Below are positions 24,079 through 32,252 of a stretch of DNA of 44,318 bases, piece after piece; the stretch's first letter is position 1, and each line of letters begins with the position of its first letter. Location: NCBI GenBank assembly GCA_011390575.1, contig JAABSE010000025.1, positions 1-44,318 on the forward strand. The letters are read 5' to 3'. Both the position numbers and the translations under genes were made by a program. The notes under the pieces are model-generated. The model worked only from the letters and a program-made list of their open reading frames with translations. It searched no databases and was not told the DNA's origin. Source of the stretch: Sphingobacteriia bacterium. GTDB taxonomy: Bacteria > Bacteroidota > Bacteroidia > Bacteroidales > UBA7960.

Positions 24079-25308
24079 TTAATGGTATCGAATATCATGG
24101 TTTATGCTTAAATGTGCCACAAGGGATCCATTGGGATTAATTCCATTTTCTTCTGCAGAAAATTCCGGTTTCAGTCTTTCAACGAAGTACATTTTTATGG
24201 GATAATTTCTTTTGGTAATGATAGTGCCTCTTTTGGTACAAATGAAATAATCTTTTACAAGATCATAGGTTTTTTCCGAAATGTTTACTTTTCCTTCTTC
24301 ACCTGCTTCAACAATTCTGGCGGCAATATTTACTGCATCACCCCAGATATCATATGCAAATTTATTTTTGCCCACTACACCTGCTACTACTTCGCCTGAA
24401 TGGATTCCCAGGCGCAATTTGAACCCCGGAGTTTTGTTGAGGGGCTCTTGCTGCAAATTCCTGATGGTTTCCTGAATTTTCAAACCAGTCAGCACGGTAA
24501 TAATCGCATTGTTTTCGTTGATCTCAGGGATTCCGCCAGCACACATGTAACAGTCTCCGATGGTTTTTATTTTTTCCATACCATGTTGATCTATGATTTC
24601 ATCAAAAATGTAGAAGTAATTATCCAGTCTGGATACCAGTTCTATGGGAGGACTGTTTTTGGCTAAATCGGAAAAGCCAATTACATCGGCAAAAAGAATA
24701 GATACACTATCGTAGTGTCGTGGTTTTGAATATCCCTTTTCCAATAGTTCTTTGGCAATGGGTTTGGGTAAAATACTTTGGAGCAGTTTATCGGTTTTAG
24801 ATTTTTCGTTTTCCAGCTCCAGCTTCTGCAAGCTTATCTTTTTATTAAGTTTTTCAAGTTTCCGCGCATTATCTTCTAATTCAATCCTGGATTGCTCAAG
24901 TTTTCTGAGGGTTTCAATTTTTTCATGTGCCCGCTCAATAACATTTACTATCTGATTGATAAAGAATTTCTCCTTGATTACATAATCAAGGGCGCCCTGT
25001 TTCATGAGTTTTACCGCCGTTTTTTCATCTCCCCAGCCTGTCATGATGACAAAGGGAAACTCTTTGTTTCTGATTTTTAGTTCACTGAGCAATTCAAAGG
25101 CATTCATGTCATCCAGCAGGTAATCCAACAGCATAAAAGCATCATGGGAGCTTTCCTGGCCAGGGTTTTCAATATGCTCTATAACCTCATGCCCTGAAAA
25201 GAAGCTCTTACATTGAAAGCCTGCTTTTTGCAAGCTCCTTGCTATCACTTTATTGAGTTGAATGTCGTCCTCAATTATCCATACATTGATACCAGAGTTA
25301 TTAAACAT
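24079..25308 (-). CDS. Response regulator with class III adenylate cyclase output
   Basis: A 409-residue soluble protein. The receiver (about 8-125) has Asp62 in M-L-L-D-Y-L-L. A coiled coil spans about 130-180. The class III cyclase domain (about 195-385) has both metal Asp residues (D208 in L-F-A-D-V-I-G-F and D252 in T-I-G-D-C-Y-M), the adenine-specifying pair K248 and D320 (A-Y-D-I-W-G-D), and transition-state N327 and R331. The K/D pair predicts cAMP rather than cGMP. The receiver is closely related to that of the hybrid kinase downstream (shared L-L-D-Y, P-F-V-I-x-T-G, G-D-E-K-T-A-V). The gene begins 7 bases after the single receiver gene stop (25316), so it is in an operon with it. Confidence 0.93.
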   Translation of the reverse strand: MFNNSGINVWIIEDDIQLNKVIARSLQKAGFQCKSFFSGHEVIEHIENPGQESSHDAFMLLDYLLDDMNAFELLSELKIRNKEFPFVIMTGWGDEKTAVKLMKQGALDYVIKEKFFINQIVNVIERAHEKIETLRKLEQSRIELEDNARKLEKLNKKISLQKLELENEKSKTDKLLQSILPKPIAKELLEKGYSKPRHYDSVSILFADVIGFSDLAKNSPPIELVSRLDNYFYIFDEIIDQHGMEKIKTIGDCYMCAGGIPEINENNAIITVLTGLKIQETIRNLQQEPLNKTPGFKLRLGIHSGEVVAGVVGKNKFAYDIWGDAVNIAARIVEAGEEGKVNISEKTYDLVKDYFICTKRGTIITKRNYPIKMYFVERLKPEFSAEENGINPNGSLVAHLSINHDIRYH

Positions 25309-25315
25309 GAATTGC

Positions 25316-25753
25316 TCAGATTGGATTTGGTATTTCTATGATTTCAAGATAATAACCAAGCCTTTTAACGATTTCAATAAATTTTTGGTAGTCAATGGGT
25401 TTTACAATATAACTGTTGCAACCCAGAGCATGGCAGATGTCGATTTCCCTGGGGTTGTCAGTGGTGGTAATCATAATGACGGGTATTTTTTGTGTAGAAG
25501 GCGTGGATTTAAGCTTCTCAAGCACTTCAATACCATCTACCTTGGGCATTTTTATATCAAGTAAGACTACATATCCTTTAGTGTTGTGCTTCTGATAATC
25601 GGAATTCTCATCCAGAAAGAAGTTCAAAACCTCTTCTCCGTTTGAAAAATGCAGTATTGGATTTACTACACCGGCTCTTTTCAAATTTCTTTTGATAAGC
25701 AGTGCATGCCCCTCGTCGTCTTCGGCAATGATAATTGTAATATTTTGCTTCAT
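25316..25753 (-). CDS. Single-domain response regulator (Rcp1-like)
   Basis: A receiver domain of 145 residues from the ATG at 25753 (M-K-Q-N); a longer frame adds ten residues without merit. It has A-E-D-D-E-G-H-A near the start, the phosphorylated Asp in V-V-L-L-D-I-K-M-P, the conserved Thr in I-T-T-T-D-N and the Lys in I-V-K-P-I-D. The G-H-A-L-L-I-K-R-N-L-K-R segment is typical of Rcp1-type regulators that partner with phytochrome or PAS kinases. No output domain. It heads the unit with the cyclase (7-base gap) and may shuttle phosphate between the hybrid kinase and the cyclase. Confidence 0.93.
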   Translation of the reverse strand: MKQNITIIIAEDDEGHALLIKRNLKRAGVVNPILHFSNGEEVLNFFLDENSDYQKHNTKGYVVLLDIKMPKVDGIEVLEKLKSTPSTQKIPVIMITTTDNPREIDICHALGCNSYIVKPIDYQKFIEIVKRLGYYLEIIEIPNPI

Positions 25754-26216
25754 GAAAATTCCAATTAAATCAAATGACTGCAATTGTTTAATTCCTGATG
25801 GAGTGAGATAATCTTTGTTCTTTAGGAACCTTAAGGGTTTGATATGTATGATTAGTAATAATAAAAGTTGATTTTTCAGATGATTATAATCTTGTCTTTT
25901 CAGTGCAGAAAATTATTTCACGTAAATATATCGGGGTTTTTACGAATATCTAATGCTATTAAAACTACTTTTAATTCTGTTAACTGTCTGTATATAAAAA
26001 TTTTATCCGATATATTGACTTGCTTCTTTCAACGAGGTGAATATATTAATAATTTTTTATTTAAAATTCAGTGTTTCCATGATTATCGGGAAATATTTCT
26101 CATTGACAGGAAAAAAAATAAATCCCAAAAGATATGCCTTTCCGGGTAGTGGACTTATCTCAGGATTGCAAGTATTCAAGAAAAAAATATGTATAAAGAA
26201 AATATCGGCAGTGGCT
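25754..26216. other. AT-rich intergenic space, no gene recognised
   Basis: 463 bases between the response regulator start and the CheB-CheR fusion end. Short plus-strand frames here carry no recognisable domain and have a base composition like a spacer. No hairpin of terminator quality and no two-box promoter was seen, though upstream signals for the response regulator must lie here. Confidence 0.5.
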
Positions 26217-29200
26217 TTATTTCTTCATCTTTCCAAAAAAGCCCATGGCACCAATTACCTGGCCTTTGCTGTTTTTGACTACCTCAATATTATTGACTTC
26301 AATCTGAAACTGTTTGCTGTCAAGCATTATAATCAGGTGCTTGCATTGCAGGGTGTTTCTTCTTTCATTCAACAGAAAGCAGGGTAGTTCTTTACCGGCT
26401 TTTTCTTTTTCATGAGCCGAGTAGCAGCTTTTCCCCATAACCTCCCGGGCTTTCAATCCTGTAATTTCTTCAGCTTTGCTGTTCCAGGTTGTAAAGGTGC
26501 TTTTATTGTCGAGCGTAAAAATTCCGGTGTCAATAAGATTACTGATAGATGCTAATTGCTTGTTGAGCAAATCAAAGTTGACATTCTGGTTGGATTGGCT
26601 GTCGATCGCCATAACTACTTCGGTTACCTTATTGTGTCTGTCATAAGCAGGGGAGGCGGTAATAAAAAGTGTTTCATTGGCTTTGTTTTTGCTTTTGATA
26701 ATGAACTGCTGGTTATAGAGGGTTTTTCCGGATTCTACAACTTCTTTAATGATAGAATTTGCATCTTCAGGCGATTTGATAGATGCGATAGCAAGCTCGT
26801 CAAAGGAGATCCCGTGATTGATTTTCGCTTCAGAGATGTGAAAGAGTTGAAAGGCAAGCTTGTTGGCAAAAGTTATTTTACCTTTGGCATCGGTCACAAT
26901 TTTCGCGTTGGGACTGTTTTGCAATATCCTGATTAGCAAATCGCGTTCACGGTTCAGCTTTTCTTCATATTCGCGTTTTTGCGTGATATCCAGCAGCGTA
27001 CAAACAACCCCATCTACCTTTCTGTTCTCATCAAAAATCGGAGATCCATTAATGCTGAGCGTCTTTTTCGACCCATCGGGCCATTCAATGTTGTGTATGA
27101 CGTCAAATACAGGTTTTCCTGTCTTGTTTACAATAACGAAGGGTAGCTTTTCATCCGGAAAATCTTTGCCAGCTTCATCTGTTATTCTCCACTTAGGAGC
27201 GTTATAATTTCTTTTGGTTATTTCATCCCTGGTGAGGCCCAGTACTTTCTCCGCCATTTGGTTGGCATAGGATATTTTACCTTTGTTATCAATAATGGTA
27301 CTGGCTACAGGACTGTTGTCCAGCACAGATATCAAAAGGTTGGATTTTCGCTGGATTTGTTCTTCAAACTTTTTCCTTTCTGTAATGTCAAAAAATGTAA
27401 TGACTACCCCATCGATGGCATTTTCTAGGGTACGATAGGGGAGGATTCGCATTTGGAACCAGTTGTTTTTCTTGCCCTGTACTTCCACTTCTTTGATTAC
27501 AAGGGTTCTCAATACATTCTCGATATCCTCCAGGAAATTTTCGTAAAGAGTGTTGTGCGAGATGTGATGAATGGGTCTGCCAATGTCCATTTCAAGAATG
27601 TTGATGGCCGAGGTTACCGCAGGAGTATATTTACGGATATGAAGATTCCTGTCCAGGAATACGGTACCTATATTCGTGTTTTTGAGCAGGTTGTTGATGT
27701 CGTTGTTGAGCTGCGTAAGAATGTCGATTTTATTCTGGTATTCGCTGTTTACCGTATGCAGCTCTTCATTTACCGACTGCAGCTCCTCGTTGGTTGATTG
27801 CAACTCCTCATTGGAAGAGATCAATTCCTCATTGGTGGCCTGCAGCTCCTCATTGGAGGTGCCCAGCTCTTCAATGGTAGCCTGAAGGTTTTCTTTGGTA
27901 TATTTCAACTCCAGTTCCAGATCTTTTATCTGCTGGTTGGTGTCGAACTCAATGGTTTGGTTGTCATTGTCATTGATTACCGTTTTGATGGTTTGTTGCT
28001 CTTCAAAGGCAACAAAAAGCAATCTGCGGGATTTATACTTTTCTGCGAAAGGTTTTACTTTGATATTGAGCCGGATAATCTCACCTTTTTCGCGTAGCTT
28101 AAAGTCATTGTATATGATTTCCTTGTTTTCCTTTAACGCTTTGTGAATGGCTATTGACAAGGGAGTGCTGATTTCTTTTCTGATGAGGGTAAGTAAATCA
28201 AGACTGGCTCTGCCTGCAGCAAGTTTTATGTATTTATTAACATCTTTCAGGATATGTACAATTTCAAAGTTTTCGTCAATAATCACTGAGGGCGGAATGA
28301 ACTCTTCAATAATGGATGAGTAAATGCTCTCTGTAAGGGATGCAGAAGTATGCCCTTTAACCGTTACTTCAGGTGTTGCTGACGCTTTCGAACCGGTTTT
28401 ATGAAGGGAAGGAATCAGAAAGTCTCCTATGTTGTCGTTTGTAAAATTGTCTTTAAAAGAATAGATCTTCCATTTGCTGTTGATGGTATCGAAGTTTCTT
28501 GTAAGATCACCCAGCGATTCGCTGGAACCCAGAAAGAGATATCCTTGTTTATGAAGCGAGAAGTGAAACAGTGACAATACCCTTTTTTGCATCAATGGCT
28601 TTAGGTAAATCAGCATGTTTCGGCAACTGATAAGGTCTATTTTTGAAAAGGGTGGATCTTTGATAATATTGTGGGTGGCAAATATGACCATCTTCCGGAT
28701 GTTTTCCTTTATCTGATAACCTTTGTCCTTTTTGATAAAGAACTTCTTTAATCTATCCATGCTCACATCAGCCACAATGCTTTCGGGGTAAAAGCCCATG
28801 CTTCCATATTCAATGGATTCTTTGTCCAGATCGGTGGCAAAGATTTTTATATCGTGGGAAAAACCTTTTTCGTCCATATACTCTTTGAGGAGCATGGCCA
28901 GGCTGTATGCTTCTTCACCTGTGCTGCATCCTACACTCCACAACCTGATAGGTTCATCTTTTTCCTTGTTTTTAAGAATACGGGGGATGACCTGCTCCAT
29001 GATAATGTCAAAACTCTCAGAATCTCTGAAAAACCTGGTAACGCCAATGAGCAGTTCCTTGTAAAGGATATTGACTTCCTTGGATGATTGTTCCAGAAAT
29101 GTCACATAATTTTCATAGCTGGAAATCTGGTTGATACTGATCCGCCTTTCAAGCCTTCGGACAATCGTATTAGGTTTGTAATAGGTAAAATCGACCCCGG

Positions 29201-29945
29201 TGGTGGTCCGTATAATCGACAGGATTTTAATCAGTGTATTTTCATGACTGGACAAGTTTTCCTTTTCCAGTGCTTTGGCAGTAAGCGGATGTTTTATGTA
29301 TTTTAAAAGTTCCTCGGGCATTTTGTCTGCGGGAAGCACATAATCTACCATTCCGGTGGCAATAGCACTTCGGGGCATGCCGTCAAACTTGGCACTATGG
29401 TCATCCTGGGCCATCACCATTCCTCCAATTCCCTTAATGGCTCTGATTCCCAGTGTGCCATCACTTCCCGTACCGGAAAGAACAACACCCACTGATTTAT
29501 CGCCATAATCTTCTGCAAGGGATCGGAAAAAAATGTCTATTGGAAGATTTATGACATGATTGTGTTTCTGGTCAGTAAGAAAAAGGGTTCCATGAAAAAC
29601 AGTCATGTTTTTCTTGGGAGGAATAAGATAAATGCAGTTGGGTTCTATTTTCATTCCATCTTCGGCTCTGAGCACCTGCATCATGGTATGTTTCGACAAA
29701 AGCTCAACCATAAGGCTTTTGTAGTCGGGTGACAAATGCTGCACAACCACAAAAGAAAGTCCACTGTCGGTGGGCATATTTTTAAAAAACTGTTCTAAAG
29801 CTTCCAGTCCTCCTGCTGATGCTCCCACTCCCACACAAAAACCATTGCTTTCTTTTACGGGTAAACCCTTTACATGCTCGCTTACTTCTTCATTTTTTCC
29901 TTCAGAAATGTTGGATGTTGAGTTTTCTTTATCTTTTTGAGTCAT
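26217..29945 (-). CDS. CheB-CheR-PAS fusion protein without kinase domain
   Basis: A 1242-residue protein. The N-terminal methylesterase (about 35-220) has the triad S43 (G-A-S-A-G-G), H70 (V-V-Q-H-L) and D162 (G-T-G-S-D-G). The CheR methyltransferase (about 225-500) has the SAM motif V-G-C-S-T-G-E-E-A-Y and S-C-R-N-M-L-I-Y. A coiled coil (about 665-735) is built of seven-residue E-L-Q-[AS]-T-N-E copies. Four PAS domains follow (about 740-1240) with D-I-T-E-R-K type linkers; the last has Cys residues in C-Y-S, P-C-F and Q-C-K-H. No histidine-kinase, GGDEF or cyclase domain is present, so output must come from the methyl-modification domains or from a partner. No CheA, CheW or receptor is near. 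Confidence 0.93.
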   Translation of the reverse strand: MTQKDKENSTSNISEGKNEEVSEHVKGLPVKESNGFCVGVGASAGGLEALEQFFKNMPTDSGLSFVVVQHLSPDYKSLMVELLSKHTMMQVLRAEDGMKIEPNCIYLIPPKKNMTVFHGTLFLTDQKHNHVINLPIDIFFRSLAEDYGDKSVGVVLSGTGSDGTLGIRAIKGIGGMVMAQDDHSAKFDGMPRSAIATGMVDYVLPADKMPEELLKYIKHPLTAKALEKENLSSHENTLIKILSIIRTTTGVDFTYYKPNTIVRRLERRISINQISSYENYVTFLEQSSKEVNILYKELLIGVTRFFRDSESFDIIMEQVIPRILKNKEKDEPIRLWSVGCSTGEEAYSLAMLLKEYMDEKGFSHDIKIFATDLDKESIEYGSMGFYPESIVADVSMDRLKKFFIKKDKGYQIKENIRKMVIFATHNIIKDPPFSKIDLISCRNMLIYLKPLMQKRVLSLFHFSLHKQGYLFLGSSESLGDLTRNFDTINSKWKIYSFKDNFTNDNIGDFLIPSLHKTGSKASATPEVTVKGHTSASLTESIYSSIIEEFIPPSVIIDENFEIVHILKDVNKYIKLAAGRASLDLLTLIRKEISTPLSIAIHKALKENKEIIYNDFKLREKGEIIRLNIKVKPFAEKYKSRRLLFVAFEEQQTIKTVINDNDNQTIEFDTNQQIKDLELELKYTKENLQATIEELGTSNEELQATNEELISSNEELQSTNEELQSVNEELHTVNSEYQNKIDILTQLNNDINNLLKNTNIGTVFLDRNLHIRKYTPAVTSAINILEMDIGRPIHHISHNTLYENFLEDIENVLRTLVIKEVEVQGKKNNWFQMRILPYRTLENAIDGVVITFFDITERKKFEEQIQRKSNLLISVLDNSPVASTIIDNKGKISYANQMAEKVLGLTRDEITKRNYNAPKWRITDEAGKDFPDEKLPFVIVNKTGKPVFDVIHNIEWPDGSKKTLSINGSPIFDENRKVDGVVCTLLDITQKREYEEKLNRERDLLIRILQNSPNAKIVTDAKGKITFANKLAFQLFHISEAKINHGISFDELAIASIKSPEDANSIIKEVVESGKTLYNQQFIIKSKNKANETLFITASPAYDRHNKVTEVVMAIDSQSNQNVNFDLLNKQLASISNLIDTGIFTLDNKSTFTTWNSKAEEITGLKAREVMGKSCYSAHEKEKAGKELPCFLLNERRNTLQCKHLIIMLDSKQFQIEVNNIEVVKNSKGQVIGAMGFFGKMKK

Positions 29946-29988
29946 ATTTTTCCGGCTGTATTATGTGTTGTTAACGTGTGTCGTAAAT

Positions 29989-29996
29989 CAAACTTA
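29989..29996 (-). promoter_or_regulatory. Probable -7 box for the CheB-CheR-PAS gene
   Basis: TAAGTTTG on the minus strand, 44 bases before the ATG at 29945. No TTG at the correct distance. Confidence 0.4.
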
Positions 29997-30167
29997 TAAG
30001 ACTCTGGAATTGAGATAGATAAAAGCTTGGCGACAGTCTCTGTTTTTTTGCTTATATGTGTAAACATTACTGATAGCGAAAGGTTCTGAAAAAAACCTAT
30101 ATAAAAATAGTAAAAAAGCGGATTGTTTTGTCAGCTTTTATTGTCAGATTGAAGGAAGAGGCAAAAA

Positions 30168-30195
30168 AAAACGGGCCATTGAAAAGGCCCGTTTT
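30168..30195 (-). terminator. Terminator after the response regulator at 30219
   Basis: On the minus strand the stem AAAACGGGCC pairs with GGCCCGTTTT across a short loop and is followed by a run of T. It lies 23 bases past the stop and separates the regulator from the CheB-CheR fusion. Confidence 0.85.
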
Positions 30196-30218
30196 GATAT
30201 GAATGATTCAATTGTTAA

Positions 30219-30611
30219 TCAACGTTTATGATCTATCAGGAATGTTAGGTCTTCAATAGACTTTTGCAACGTTTCCATGCAGGTTTCACTTTTCACCAGG
30301 TAATTGTAAATGCCCAGCTCCTGCAGTCTGGCAATTAAATCAATGTCTTTTTGCGCTGAAACGACTATAACTTCAGTACCGGGATTGTTCTCTTTTATGG
30401 CAAGAATGAGCTCTTCTCCTGATACATCAGGCAACATCATATCAGCAATAACAATATCGGGGTTGTCACTGAGGTTGTCGAGCAAGTCCTGTCCAAGAGT
30501 ATAATTGGTAATACTTATGTTTCGGATAGAACCCAAACACAGCTTCAATAACATCCCCTCGGTTTTATTATCCTCAACAACAAAAATCTTTTTATGCCTG
30601 TTTTTTTCCAT
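30219..30611 (-). CDS. Single-domain response regulator
   Basis: A 130-residue receiver with V-E-D-N-K-T-E near the start, Asp57 in I-A-D-M-M-L-P, Ser of V-V-S-A-Q in the Thr/Ser position, and Lys in L-V-K-S-E. No output domain. It has its own terminator. The neighbouring downstream gene is the CheB-CheR fusion, so it may act in a chemosensory-type circuit by protein-protein contacts. The partner kinase cannot be named, but the hybrid kinase at 21577 is a candidate. Confidence 0.92.
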   Translation of the reverse strand: MEKNRHKKIFVVEDNKTEGMLLKLCLGSIRNISITNYTLGQDLLDNLSDNPDIVIADMMLPDVSGEELILAIKENNPGTEVIVVSAQKDIDLIARLQELGIYNYLVKSETCMETLQKSIEDLTFLIDHKR

Positions 30612-30721
30612 TTTATAATTTGGTTAAACTATTTTACTAAACAGCCAAATTACCGGATTAACGGTTCTTATTATTCAGCGTTATACTTAAAATCCAAGAA
30701 GTTATTAACAATGTGGACGGA

Positions 30722-31159
30722 TTACTTCACACTGGAAACCACCCCGACGGCACATCCTTCCTGGCCATCTTCGAAGTAAAAGCTGAACGTATAAATACCA
30801 CTCATCCCTACAGGAAACATAATGATTGGCAGGTGTCTTTGCTGTTCTACCAGGTAAGAAGTAATCACCAGGTCATCATTATGATTTCGGATGCTTATAA
30901 TTACTTTTCCGGGCAACTCTTCGGCATTGCAGGCGAAAATTTTGTAAGTGGTGCCGGCAGTAAGAGGCATTTTAAAGCTAACCTGCGGAAGGGTTTCACC
31001 TTTTCCTTGCTCGGGCAGCTGAATAGGCCAGCTTTTAAGAAAACGGGCATTATCTAACTTTCCATGACAAACATCCAGCAGGCTTCCGCATTGGGAAAAA
31101 CCCTTACTGCTTAACAATGTCAAAAAAAGTAAACCAATAAGAACTAAATACTTTTTCAT
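30722..31159 (-). CDS. Secreted protein of unknown function
   Basis: A 145-residue protein from the ATG at 31159 (M-K-K-Y); an upstream in-frame ATG would put 15 residues before the signal peptide. Signal peptide at about 1-23 (hydrophobic core L-V-L-I-G-L-L-F-L-T-L-L, then S-K-G-F-S-Q). The mature part has four Cys (C-G-S, V-C-H, F-A-C-N, G-C-A), probably two disulfides, and beta-strand-like segments with a compact C-terminal domain (S-G-I-Y-T-F-S-F-Y-F-E-D). I do not recognise the family. Its full-strength promoter overlaps the end of the lipoprotein gene, so it is a separate unit in the signalling region. Confidence 0.75.
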   Translation of the reverse strand: MKKYLVLIGLLFLTLLSSKGFSQCGSLLDVCHGKLDNARFLKSWPIQLPEQGKGETLPQVSFKMPLTAGTTYKIFACNAEELPGKVIISIRNHNDDLVITSYLVEQQRHLPIIMFPVGMSGIYTFSFYFEDGQEGCAVGVVSSVK

Positions 31160-31288
31160 GTGTTCCGATTTTTTTAAGTCACATGCAGCCTTCATCCTCG
31201 TCACTTTGCTGATTGCTCAATAAAATTGACCCTGAAGGCTACATCTTTTTTGTTATATTTTTGGAAATTATTTTTTATCCTTCGATTG

Positions 31289-31320
31289 CAAAGATAAGCT
31301 TACTGAATAAACTCAGCCAA
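31289..31320 (-). promoter_or_regulatory. Bacteroidota-type promoter for the secreted protein
   Basis: Minus strand TTG, 21 bases, TATCTTTG. The -33 TTG lies inside the last codons of the lipoprotein gene (31313-32221). The leader to 31159 is about 120 bases. Confidence 0.7.
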
Positions 31321-32221
31321 TAATTTTATTTCTGATTTCGGCAACAACTTCGGCAATGGAAGTAATTACTTCATCGCTTATGTTTACCTCGCTTCGGGAG
31401 TTGTCAACCAAAACAACCATTCCATCAATTTCCTCAATGGTAGGCTCTTTGTAAACATAGGTAATTGTTACTTTATCAAATTCCCTTTTTAGTCTCATCA
31501 GGTCTTCGATAAGCTCTGAAAAATTCGGATCCTGCCTGTAGGTATTCAGCAGAAGAATAATGTTGTCGAGAACTTTTTTCTGTTCACCAATTCTAATGTT
31601 TATAGTTTCACGATTGGGGGGTACGGTTTGAACGTGAGTAGCTATATACAAACTCTCAATCCAGGTTCCGTATGAAATCAATACAGCAAGATTTCCGCGT
31701 CCCTGATCTATAAGGTAGCGGCTCATGTTATCGAAGCCGGTATTGGTTATAAACAATACTGAATCAATGTTTCGACTGCTTTCAGAAAGTCTGTTGAGGG
31801 TTTCGTAGTCAAAGAATTGCTCAACTCTTAAATCGGATGCCAGATCCCGAACATTGCTCAGATACCTGAGTGTAGCAATGGTACGGTCATAGATATTCAT
31901 ATATACCAAATCAGTGCCATATACGCCAAGATTCAGGGCTCGTTTAAAGTTTGTATTGTAATTATTGACATTGTCTGCAGGGTTGAGAAGTTCCTGAGAA
32001 TAAACAACTCCCGATTTTTGCAAAAGTGCGGACATTTCAACAGGGTTGGGAACCGATGAAATCATCTCGCCAATCACATCATCGTCGAGTCTGACGTCTG
32101 CAGTTATCAGAGAGTCGCTTAATAAGTCGGTAGCTTCTTGTCTTTGACCTTGCTGGCATCCTGCTGTCAGAAACAAGGCAAACAAAGGCAACAATAGTGG
32201 AATGAGTTTCAGTTTTTTCAT
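31313..32221 (-). CDS. Lipoprotein of unknown function downstream of the ABC transporter
   Basis: A 302-residue protein with a lipoprotein signal peptide (K-K-L-K-L-I-P, hydrophobic core, lipobox L-T-A-G-C near residue 21). The mature part is mostly alpha-helical and acidic, with no domain I recognise. Its start is 31 bases after the ABC gene stop, and the spacing through this run (55, 34, 32 and 31 bases) marks it as the last gene of the SiaA-like/SiaB/SiaC/ABC/lipoprotein unit. It may be a periplasm- or outer-membrane-side partner of the transporter. That role is inference from position. Confidence 0.8.
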   Translation of the reverse strand: MKKLKLIPLLLPLFALFLTAGCQQGQRQEATDLLSDSLITADVRLDDDVIGEMISSVPNPVEMSALLQKSGVVYSQELLNPADNVNNYNTNFKRALNLGVYGTDLVYMNIYDRTIATLRYLSNVRDLASDLRVEQFFDYETLNRLSESSRNIDSVLFITNTGFDNMSRYLIDQGRGNLAVLISYGTWIESLYIATHVQTVPPNRETINIRIGEQKKVLDNIILLLNTYRQDPNFSELIEDLMRLKREFDKVTITYVYKEPTIEEIDGMVVLVDNSRSEVNISDEVITSIAEVVAEIRNKIIG

Positions 32222-32252
32222 TTCGATTCTTATTAATTATACAATTGGGTGC

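Noticed and set aside
27736..27890. Tandem DNA repeat of about 21-base units
   Set aside because: It encodes the well-known heptad coiled coil (E-L-Q-x-T-N-E) that precedes PAS domains in CheB-CheR fusions; a protein repeat, not a mobile one.
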